Positions 16,259 to 23,371 of a stretch of DNA of 64,000 nucleotides are shown here, in pieces. The DNA comes from JAXLWB01 sp046328715. Lineage in GTDB: Bacteria; Chloroflexota; Anaerolineae; Caldilineales; Caldilineaceae. The stretch spans positions 1-64,000 of the forward strand of contig JAXLWB010000020.1 of assembly GCA_046328715.1 (NCBI GenBank), given 5' to 3'. The notes under the pieces were generated by a model. That model made no database searches. It was not told where the DNA came from and was given only the letters and a program-made list of their open reading frames with translations. Position 1 is the stretch's first letter; the number at the start of each line of letters is the position of its first letter. The position numbers and the translations under genes are program-made.

Positions 16259-19099
16259 CTAACTTTTATTGCGTAACGGCAACTCGTCTTCCCATAGCGG
16301 TGTATCCAAATGCCAGGCCAATTGATACCAGGGAATCGACCACGGTTCACTCGTCCACTTGGCCTGGCAGAATGCCACATATTGATTCACTAGCCGCTCG
16401 ACCCGCTGCGAATACGCTTCATGAGTCGCACCAGGGTCAAAGGGGTCAACAAAGGTGAGGGTGGCGCGCCCGTTGCGGTGCAGCGTAACATCAACGGCCA
16501 CCACTTTCGCCCCGGTGAGAAGGGCTAACTCGGCAAAGCTGGTATGAAACGAACGCTGTCGTCCCAGAAAATTATAGAGGCGGCCCTGGCTATACCCATG
16601 CCGACCATCGGCGTGGACATTGACGATCCCGCCTTTTTCTAACACTTGACGGGCGGTATTCAACTGATGGGCGAAGAGGGTGCTTTGGGTCAGCGTATCA
16701 TTTAATTGCCAGATTTCCAGTTGTCTTTCCAGTTGGCGCAGGCGGTAGCTCTGGATGGGTAGGGTATTGAACCAGAAATCCCCATTGCTATGGCTGCGTA
16801 ACAAAATGAGACCCCGCCCTTCGGCAACGGCTTGCTCGACCAGCCCCATACCACGCACATCGACCCACGCCCTTGTCTCGGTCGCACGCAGTTTTTCAGG
16901 ATGGTTGCCCCACGGGGTTAAACGGTAATAGGCCCAAGCACCAAAGAAAAGATAGTCAGCAACAGGTTGCCGGTCTTGTGCAGTGCGCCCAATCGTGGGT
17001 AGAAATTGTTGTACGTCGGCAACCTCTTTGCGATAGTAACGGCCTTGTACCTGCCGTTGCTGAACGCTCCAGGCCAACCAGGCGACCGCCAAACGATAGG
17101 GTAGCCGACCTAAAAGCGCCTGCATATCTTTACGGCGTGGCCGCCAGCGCGCCTCATGCGGTTGCAGCCAGCTTTGCACAGCATCTGGCTGTCCGATCTC
17201 CCTATAAATTCGTTGGAATGCTTGCTCTTGTTCCGGCGAACGCACAGGGTGCGTAGCGGGATCGATTGATTGATCCGCAGTGATTGCCGGAGTGGTCGAT
17301 TCCGCTTGGTTGAGTGTCTGCGCTTGGTGACTAATAGTCGGGCAGGCAAAGAAAGTCGCGAGCGACATCTGTACCCCAAGCCTCCGTTCGATGGCAACCA
17401 TGAGGCGCATGGCACGTAACGAACTGCCGCCCAGTTCCAGAAAGTGATCCAACATGCCAATCGGTTCCACTGCTAGCACTTCTTCCCAGAGTGTGGTCAG
17501 GGTTGCCTCCAACGCCGTTTGCGGCGGCACATAGGGAGTTGTCAGACCCTCGCGATTGAACTCCGGCGTTGGCAAGGCGCGCCGGTTGACCTTGCCACTG
17601 GGGAGCAAGGGAAAGCTGGGTAAGAAAACGATATGCGTAGGCAAAGCATAGTAGGGAAGCTTTTCGGTTAAGGCAGTGCGCAGGGCAGACGCTAACGGCG
17701 GCGGTTGAACTGCTGCAATCACATAGACGTATAACAGGCCGCGTTCTTCGTCAGCGGTAACTGCTGCCTCTTGCACGCTTGATAAAGAGCGCAGGGCATC
17801 TTCGACCTCCTCCAAGACAACACGATAGCCGCGTAATTTCACTTGTGAATCCTGTCGCCCCATGAGTTCAAGGCTGCCATCGCTGCGCTGGCGGCCAAGG
17901 TCGCCTGTCCAATAGGTGATCAGACCACTGTCGTCCTGGGCCACCTGGAACCGTTGCGCGCTCAACTCAGGTTGACGCCAATAGCCCGTCGCAATGTAGC
18001 GGCTGCGCACGACAACTTCGCCGACTTGACCCTCTGGCACGGGGTGCGCTTGTTCATCCAGCAATAAGATTGTTTTATCTGGAGTTGCCTGTCCCACTGA
18101 TAGTAGAAAGTGAGCCACAGGCGTTTGCCGATCCATCATGACTTGGGTTAGTAAGGATGTTTCCGTACTCCCATAGGTGCTGACAAAGCACGCTGTCGGT
18201 GCTAAATGTTGCCAAACCCGTTGAAAATCTTCCTCGCTTTTACGTCCTGATGGAAAGATATAGCGAATGGCGGGAAAGGTATCGGTAACACGCAACGTAT
18301 CCAACCACTGGCGATAGAGCAGAATCGGCAGGTGAAAATAGGTGATCTTTTGCTGCAGCAGCCAGGGGGAAAGATCGTTGAGGGCATGTTGCTGTAATGC
18401 GTATAAACAGAGCGTCCCGCCAGTCAGCAAGGCATTAAACAGATCACGAAGGCTGGCGGCCATATCAAAGCTGCGCAAACCCGAAATCCGTTCAGCATTG
18501 GTCAACTGATATAGCTCAGTCTCTACCCAAATCCGATGCAAAATCAGGCGATGGGTATAAACGACTCCCTTGGGTTGCCGAACGCTCCCCGATGTAAAAA
18601 AGAGGGCAGCTGGGGCATCTGGTGAAATGGGTAAAAGGGGCGCCGTTTTTGCGCTATGTTCAGTTGTCTGGTTGAGATTTGCCAAGTTGATGATCGTTTG
18701 CGCGGGGGTGACAATGGTCTCGGCTACTGCTTGTCGTTCGGGTGTCGTCACCAGCAGCGGGGCATCACTCAGCGCACAGAGCAGTTGCAGTTGCTCGCGG
18801 GATTGTGTTGGATTCAGTACAACGTATGTCTTGTTGGCTTTCAAAACGCCCATAATGCTGGTAATTAGCAGGGGCGTATGGTCGATGAGCAGCGCAACCA
18901 CACACGAATTGGCTCCTAAGTGCGCAAGTAGGGTATGCGCAAGCTGATTGGCACACGCTTCAACCTGCTGATAGCTATATTGTTCGCCGGTTGGCGTTGT
19001 AACCGCTGGTGCAGCGGGGAACAACGCCACGATCCGTTGCCAGCGGGCAATGATCGATTGCTCGATCTCCGTTTTAGGAAAAGAAAGCGAATTGCTCAT
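16259..19099 (-). CDS. NRPS: A - PCP - LPLAT protein (second)
   Basis: A 946-residue sister of the preceding protein. In the A domain the P-loop A3 is FTSGSVRQPKG, lacking the normal T-G of TSGSTG. The substrate pocket again reads SLRDLF without the canonical Asp, A5 is TYGSTE, A7 is YWTGD, A8 is RQDSQVKLRGYRVVLEEVE, and the A10 Lys is present (LPSGKVNRRALP). The PCP is LELGGSSLRAMRL (Ser near 556). The LPLAT domain carries LILLRSH (near 769), NVHADGRHGYSQGRLYNFLG, HTSFAELALLTGAKV and IPWYQLAWHLD. No condensation domain. It sits 13 bases from its sister and shares a 4-bp ATGA overlap with the upstream methyltransferase, so the three are cotranslated. The altered A3 could make it slow or inactive; this is not testable from sequence alone. 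Confidence 0.8.
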   Translation of the reverse strand: MSNSLSFPKTEIEQSIIARWQRIVALFPAAPAVTTPTGEQYSYQQVEACANQLAHTLLAHLGANSCVVALLIDHTPLLITSIMGVLKANKTYVVLNPTQSREQLQLLCALSDAPLLVTTPERQAVAETIVTPAQTIINLANLNQTTEHSAKTAPLLPISPDAPAALFFTSGSVRQPKGVVYTHRLILHRIWVETELYQLTNAERISGLRSFDMAASLRDLFNALLTGGTLCLYALQQHALNDLSPWLLQQKITYFHLPILLYRQWLDTLRVTDTFPAIRYIFPSGRKSEEDFQRVWQHLAPTACFVSTYGSTETSLLTQVMMDRQTPVAHFLLSVGQATPDKTILLLDEQAHPVPEGQVGEVVVRSRYIATGYWRQPELSAQRFQVAQDDSGLITYWTGDLGRQRSDGSLELMGRQDSQVKLRGYRVVLEEVEDALRSLSSVQEAAVTADEERGLLYVYVIAAVQPPPLASALRTALTEKLPYYALPTHIVFLPSFPLLPSGKVNRRALPTPEFNREGLTTPYVPPQTALEATLTTLWEEVLAVEPIGMLDHFLELGGSSLRAMRLMVAIERRLGVQMSLATFFACPTISHQAQTLNQAESTTPAITADQSIDPATHPVRSPEQEQAFQRIYREIGQPDAVQSWLQPHEARWRPRRKDMQALLGRLPYRLAVAWLAWSVQQRQVQGRYYRKEVADVQQFLPTIGRTAQDRQPVADYLFFGAWAYYRLTPWGNHPEKLRATETRAWVDVRGMGLVEQAVAEGRGLILLRSHSNGDFWFNTLPIQSYRLRQLERQLEIWQLNDTLTQSTLFAHQLNTARQVLEKGGIVNVHADGRHGYSQGRLYNFLGRQRSFHTSFAELALLTGAKVVAVDVTLHRNGRATLTFVDPFDPGATHEAYSQRVERLVNQYVAFCQAKWTSEPWSIPWYQLAWHLDTPLWEDELPLRNKS

Positions 19100-19881
19100 G
19101 AGAAATCAAGTTGACCTAGCGAAACTAAGGTAAGTGCTTCAAAGGTGAAAAGGTCGCCCGTGCTCAACCTGGCAAAGAGTTGAGCGGCAGCTTGCCGAAA
19201 ATGGTCGATTTGTGGGTCATTGAGGTTCGGTGCCGCTGACCGTGAGCAGAGTTCACCCCAAAATTGCTCCCAACTTTGCTGAATCACCTGAGAAAATTGC
19301 AGGTTTTGGTACGCTTCGTGGCCGAAATAGCGGGCATAAGGCGGCAGTGGTGGTCGCCTGCCGCCATAGCGCATATTCCACCCATTTTCGGCAGCGCGGA
19401 GCGACGCCAGCGCCTCCCGGATCGCTTTGTCCGCCGGTTGTATGCGCAAAATGGCAAGCAGGCCATTGGGCTTTAGGATGCGTTGTACCTCCTGACGGGC
19501 TGGTTCTGGTTCAAACCAGTGCAACGCTCGTCCGACGACAACCGCATCCATTGAGCGTGGCGGTAAGGTTGTTGCCTCTGCACGTGCGCAAATAGCCCGA
19601 AAGGTGGCATAATGCCCCAGTTCCGCTTGTGCCTCCGCTAACATTGCCTGATCGGGATCAATGGCAAAGAGGTGCGCTTCTTGTTCCAGAAAGTGTTTCC
19701 CCAACATCCCATTGCCAGCCCCCAAATCGGCGATCTGTTTACCCCGACAGCCGCCCATTGCAGCACAAATCGCCGCAATCGCCGCCGGGGCATAATCCCA
19801 GCGGTGATGATAAACAGCCGCTTTGTCGGTAAATATACCTAGCTGGCTCATTTGCTCGCCACTCATCCGGTCGCTACTCAT
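19096..19881 (-). CDS. Class I SAM-dependent methyltransferase
   Basis: A 261-residue methyltransferase of the UbiE/Methyltransf_11 type. It has YHHRWDYAPAAIAAICAAM, motif I IADLGAGNGMLGKHFLE, acid loop LFAIDPDQAMLAEAQAE, motif IV SMDAVVVGRALHWFEPE and motif VI LKPNGLLAILR. This family methylates small molecules or lipid precursors. It overlaps both neighbours by 4 bases (ATGA) and so is coupled to the substrate-binding-protein gene upstream and the A-PCP-LPLAT gene downstream. Target unknown; N- or O-methylation of a PCP-bound or released intermediate is the simplest idea. Confidence 0.82.
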   Translation of the reverse strand: MSSDRMSGEQMSQLGIFTDKAAVYHHRWDYAPAAIAAICAAMGGCRGKQIADLGAGNGMLGKHFLEQEAHLFAIDPDQAMLAEAQAELGHYATFRAICARAEATTLPPRSMDAVVVGRALHWFEPEPARQEVQRILKPNGLLAILRIQPADKAIREALASLRAAENGWNMRYGGRRPPLPPYARYFGHEAYQNLQFSQVIQQSWEQFWGELCSRSAAPNLNDPQIDHFRQAAAQLFARLSTGDLFTFEALTLVSLGQLDFS

Positions 19882-20936
19882 TTGCTCTCCAATTGGGTAA
19901 GAAAACCGCTCCCTTCAATTTCCGCCAAGAGCGTTGTGTCAACCACATCTGCGGCTTTGAAGTGTGCGGCATTCGGATTTTCCGCCACCAATGCATCTAA
20001 CTGCAGTTGAACACCTTCTACGGTTGGATAAGGCAGTGATGGTAAATAGCGGCTGATGAGTTTGCTATAGGCTTCGCTCAACACCGCCGCATCCTTTTGC
20101 GGGTCAAGCGATAAATATTTCGCCAGCACTGCGGTCACACCGGCCTGATCTTGCTTCATTTGGGAAATCGCGGCAAGGGTAGCTTGGAGAAAGTGGGTTA
20201 CCACCGTGCGCTTTTCAGCAATCAAGTGACGTGAGGTCGCAATGGCAGTGTGTTGATACGGGGTCTGCAAGGCCGCCATATCCATCAACTCATGATAGCC
20301 GGATGCGCGCGCCACCGCCGTTTCCGGAACGCTGACAACTGTACCAGCGACGGCACCGGTCTCCATCGCTGCTAAACGCGCCCCTTGTCCGCCCGTTGCT
20401 AACAAGGTGACATCTTGGTCCGCTTGCAAACCCAACGAAAGCAGTGCGGCACGAATGGCCGCATCGGATGCACTGCCCGGATCGCTGATCGCCAACGCTT
20501 TCCCCTTGAGATCGGCCGGTGCTTGAATCTCTGGCCGCACCATGAGCGAATAGGGATAGGTGTTAAATAGCCCGCCGATCAAAACCAAATCGCTGCCCGC
20601 CACCACGCTGTTAATCACCGCCGCACCAGCAATCTGGCAAATATCTGCTTCCCCGGCCATGAGGGCGGCGGTCGCCGTTGAACCGCCTTCAATGTAGATT
20701 AACTCAACCGCCAGCCCATACTTGGCAAAGAGCCCCTGTTCATACGCATAGAGCGCAACGGATTGCGTGGCACTATTGGAGCTATAACAGACTTTTAGGG
20801 GTGTTAAGGCGGGTGTGCTTGCGCTCTGCTGCGCCATTGTTGGTGCTTGCACAGGCTGACAAGCGGCTAACAACAAGAGCAGCAGGCAACTATAGCGTGT
20901 TAGCAACCCTTTTAATTTTATGATGACGCTTCCCAT
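19878..20936 (-). CDS. ABC importer substrate-binding lipoprotein, NitT/TauT type
   Basis: A 352-residue periplasmic-type binding protein of the NMT1/SsuA/TauA group. The signal peptide ends in lipobox LLAAC (Cys near 26). Typical features are KVCYSSNSATQSVALYAYEQ, AALMAGEADICQIAGAAVINS, then APADLKGKALAISDPGSASD and a long helical C-terminus. Ligands of this group include nitrate, taurine and aliphatic sulfonates, and thiamine pyrimidine. In a cluster with five sulfotransferases an organosulfur ligand fits, but the pocket cannot be read. Its permease and ATPase are the next two upstream genes. A hairpin in the gap may adjust its level. Overlaps the downstream methyltransferase by 4 bases. 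Confidence 0.85.
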   Translation of the reverse strand: MGSVIIKLKGLLTRYSCLLLLLLAACQPVQAPTMAQQSASTPALTPLKVCYSSNSATQSVALYAYEQGLFAKYGLAVELIYIEGGSTATAALMAGEADICQIAGAAVINSVVAGSDLVLIGGLFNTYPYSLMVRPEIQAPADLKGKALAISDPGSASDAAIRAALLSLGLQADQDVTLLATGGQGARLAAMETGAVAGTVVSVPETAVARASGYHELMDMAALQTPYQHTAIATSRHLIAEKRTVVTHFLQATLAAISQMKQDQAGVTAVLAKYLSLDPQKDAAVLSEAYSKLISRYLPSLPYPTVEGVQLQLDALVAENPNAAHFKAADVVDTTLLAEIEGSGFLTQLESK

Positions 20937-20967
20937 TTTGTCTCTCCTTTTACACTTTGCTCTGTAT

Positions 20968-21019
20968 GAAAACCAGAGTTTCCTTCTTGAATAGCCTCTA
21001 GTTGAAAACTCCGGTTTTC
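20968..21019. promoter_or_regulatory. Hairpin between ABC permease and binding-protein genes
   Basis: A 14-bp inverted repeat with one mismatch (GAAAACCAGAGTTT at 20968-20981 paired with 21006-21019, 24-base loop). It lies in the 113-base gap of the importer operon. Such hairpins often let the binding-protein mRNA accumulate to a different level than the permease. Only the structure is seen. Confidence 0.45.
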
Positions 21020-21049
21020 GTCACAACCGCAGTATAGATGATCTCTACC

Positions 21050-21886
21050 CTACTGTGAACGCCATTGTGACAGAGAGTCTTCGCTCCACTGCAAGAGCGC
21101 ATTGAGGCTCCAACCAACCAAGGCCAGGAACAAAACACCGACAAAAACTTTATCCGTTTGAAAAGTCGCCCCTGCCACCGCCATCATGTGGCCGATGCCC
21201 GCATGGGATGCCACCAATTCGCCAACCAAGACACCGACCAAGGCGCGCCCTACCGCCAACTTCATGCCAGCCACGAGAAATGGCAACACGCTAGGCAGCG
21301 CAATCGTGCGAAAGATCTGCCGATCATTGGCACCAAAAGAACGCGCGCAGCGCACTAGCCCCTCATCCAGCGTCTGCATCCCGGCGATGACATTGAGCAG
21401 AATGGCAAAGACCCCACCTAGAAAGACAATCGCCACCTTCGATGCAATGCCCAGACCGAACCAGAGAATTAACATCGGCACCAGGGCCACGCGCGGGGTG
21501 ACATAGAGCATGGTGATCAGTGGTTCAAACATGGCATGAAAGCGGCGATACCAGCCCAGCAACACGCCAAGGGGCACGCCTACCAGCAACGACAGCCCAA
21601 AGCCATAGGCAAATTCCAGCGCGCTCACCCCAATGTCGTGCCAGAAGCCATGCGCAAAGAGCCATTGTGCCGCCACGAAGATCCGGCTGGGCGAACTCGT
21701 GAAGAGCGGCTTGACCCAGCCCAACGCCGGTGCCAACTCCCACAGGCCAAGAAAGAGCAGCAGCGTCCCCCAGCCCAGGATGATCTTTTCGTAGCGACGG
21801 TAAAAGGCTGTCAGTCGACCGCCTGGGGACACAACAGCACTTGCCAGGTCTATGATCGCCCTTTCGTCAATGGCTTCATGTCGCAT
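21050..21886 (-). CDS. ABC importer permease, NitT/TauT type
   Basis: A 278-residue membrane protein with about six hydrophobic segments and the EAA-type loop motif GANDRQIFRTIALPSVLP, followed by FLVAGMKLAVGRALVGVLVG, the signature of the SsuC/TauC permease family. It overlaps the ATPase gene by 11 bases and is followed by the binding protein after a hairpin-containing gap, so the three form a complete importer. The start ATG at 21886 gives a normal charged N-terminus before the first membrane segment (ILGWGTLLLFLGLWELAPAL). Confidence 0.88.
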   Translation of the reverse strand: MRHEAIDERAIIDLASAVVSPGGRLTAFYRRYEKIILGWGTLLLFLGLWELAPALGWVKPLFTSSPSRIFVAAQWLFAHGFWHDIGVSALEFAYGFGLSLLVGVPLGVLLGWYRRFHAMFEPLITMLYVTPRVALVPMLILWFGLGIASKVAIVFLGGVFAILLNVIAGMQTLDEGLVRCARSFGANDRQIFRTIALPSVLPFLVAGMKLAVGRALVGVLVGELVASHAGIGHMMAVAGATFQTDKVFVGVLFLALVGWSLNALLQWSEDSLSQWRSQ

Positions 21887-22685
21887 AGACAGTCTCCTTT
21901 GGCTCGGTCAGGTGCTGCAACGCGGCATCTAGCTGCAGCAGTTGCCAGATCTGTTCCGTTAGAGCAGCAAAGGCTGCTTGGCGTTTCAACGCGAGTGGGC
22001 GGGGACGGGGAAAACTTACCGGAATCACCTGCTCAATGCGCCCCGGTCGCGCCGACAACACCACCACTTTGTCAGCCAGAAAGAGCGCTTCATCGATCTG
22101 ATGGGTGACATAGAGCGCACTGCATTGCGTTTCTAGCCAGATGCGTTGTAATTCCAATTGCATCACCTCCCGCGTTTGGGCATCTAATGCCGCAAGCGGT
22201 TCATCTAACAGCAGCAAAGCGGGTTGCACCGCCAAGGCGCGCGCCAGATTCACCCGCTGTTGCATCCCACCTGATAATTCACGCGGGTAACTCTCGGCAA
22301 AGTCGCCCAAACCGACCAGATCAATCCAATGCTGGGCGCGTTGGCGTGCTTCCCGCCGTGAGAGACCGTGTAATTCCAAGCCATAGGCCACATTGTCACG
22401 CGCTGTGCGCCAGGGCAACAAGGCAGGGGCTTGAAAGACCATGGCCCGCTCACGACCAGGGCCGTACACTGGTTGATCCATCACGCGAATCTCCCCCGTC
22501 ATCGCTGGCAACAGGCCGGCCACCGCATGGAGCAAACTGCTCTTGCCGCAGCCGCTTGGGCCAACGATTGTGACAAATTCACCGGCGGCAACCGTCAGGT
22601 TCAGGTGATCGAGGGCATGGGTGAGCGCACCCTGTCGTTGTGACCTGTAGGCGACGGAAAGATTATGGATGGTTAGTCTTGTCAT
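21876..22685 (-). CDS. ABC importer ATPase, NitT/TauT type
   Basis: A 269-residue ATPase from the ATG at 22685, which overlaps the upstream methyltransferase stop as ATGA. Walker A VGPSGCGKSSLLHAVAGL, Q-loop MVFQAPALLPWRT, signature LSGGMQQRVNLARAL, Walker B ALLLLDEPLAALD and switch YVTHQIDEALFLAD are all intact. Of the SsuB/TauB/NrtD family; energises import through the adjacent permease. The C-terminal extension of about 60 residues is family-like. Confidence 0.9.
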   Translation of the reverse strand: MTRLTIHNLSVAYRSQRQGALTHALDHLNLTVAAGEFVTIVGPSGCGKSSLLHAVAGLLPAMTGEIRVMDQPVYGPGRERAMVFQAPALLPWRTARDNVAYGLELHGLSRREARQRAQHWIDLVGLGDFAESYPRELSGGMQQRVNLARALAVQPALLLLDEPLAALDAQTREVMQLELQRIWLETQCSALYVTHQIDEALFLADKVVVLSARPGRIEQVIPVSFPRPRPLALKRQAAFAALTEQIWQLLQLDAALQHLTEPKETVYAT

Positions 22686-23371
22686 CTTCTCACCATCCAA
22701 AACGCCACGCCAGGCAGATCGTCACTGGTGGGCTGCTCACCGTGGCGTCGATAGATGATCGGTCTGCTATCGGTGACCGCAAAGAGCGGGTGAAAATCAC
22801 GCTGAATCTGCGCGATAAGCCGCGCTCGGTAGGCTGCCTGTTCGTCTGGTGGCACCGTCCCCTTGGCCGTTGCCCAAAGGCGATGTAACAGCAGAACATG
22901 GGCGTTAGGGTTGGCAGCCGCCGCCACATGCTGGACGTATCGGGAGCGCAGGTGACTGGGAATCTCATGAAAGCAGCCACGATCAAACAGCGCATCGAAG
23001 GTACGCGCCGGTGCCGCCTGACAAATATCCAGTAGACAAAAGCGAAGATACTCATGTTCAGGATAGGTTGCCTGGGCGCGGCGGATGGCGCTCGGCGCAA
23101 AGTCGATCCCTGTGACCATAAAGCCTTGTTGCGCCAACCAGTTGGCACAGGTTCCACTGCCACAGCCAATATCTAATAGGCGACTGGCCGGTGCAAACCA
23201 TTGTTGTGCAACCGCTTCCTGTAACTCACTAGGAAAGCGTTGAATATCAAAATCTGGTTTCGCCCACAGGTTTTCCCATGTCTTTTGCTTATCATGCGGT
23301 TGCTGGTGTGTCAAGTACCCCTTGATCAGTGCGATTGGCTTACGGAACAACCAGTAAATTTTTTTGATCAT
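22682..23371 (-). CDS. Class I SAM-dependent methyltransferase (TPMT-like)
   Basis: A 229-residue protein from the ATG at 23371. It has WENLWAKPDFDIQRFPSEL, motif I SRLLDIGCGSGTCANWLAQ, acid loop VTGIDFAPSAIRRAQATYPE, and motif IV FDALFDRGCFHEIP followed by HLRSRYVQHVAAAANP. The DRGCFHEIP stretch is typical of the thiopurine/tellurite-type group that methylates S, Se, Te or small halide-like acceptors. In this cluster a sulfur or small-molecule target is possible. Its start lies 32 bases inside the end of the upstream NRPS gene, and its stop overlaps the ATPase start. Confidence 0.82.
   Translation of the reverse strand: MIKKIYWLFRKPIALIKGYLTHQQPHDKQKTWENLWAKPDFDIQRFPSELQEAVAQQWFAPASRLLDIGCGSGTCANWLAQQGFMVTGIDFAPSAIRRAQATYPEHEYLRFCLLDICQAAPARTFDALFDRGCFHEIPSHLRSRYVQHVAAAANPNAHVLLLHRLWATAKGTVPPDEQAAYRARLIAQIQRDFHPLFAVTDSRPIIYRRHGEQPTSDDLPGVAFWMVRR

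Noticed and set aside
13384..19099. Terminal thioesterase or reductase domain on the two A-PCP proteins
   Set aside because: No GxSxG thioesterase motif or Rossmann reductase motif is present; the tail matches LpxL/HtrB-type blocks instead.
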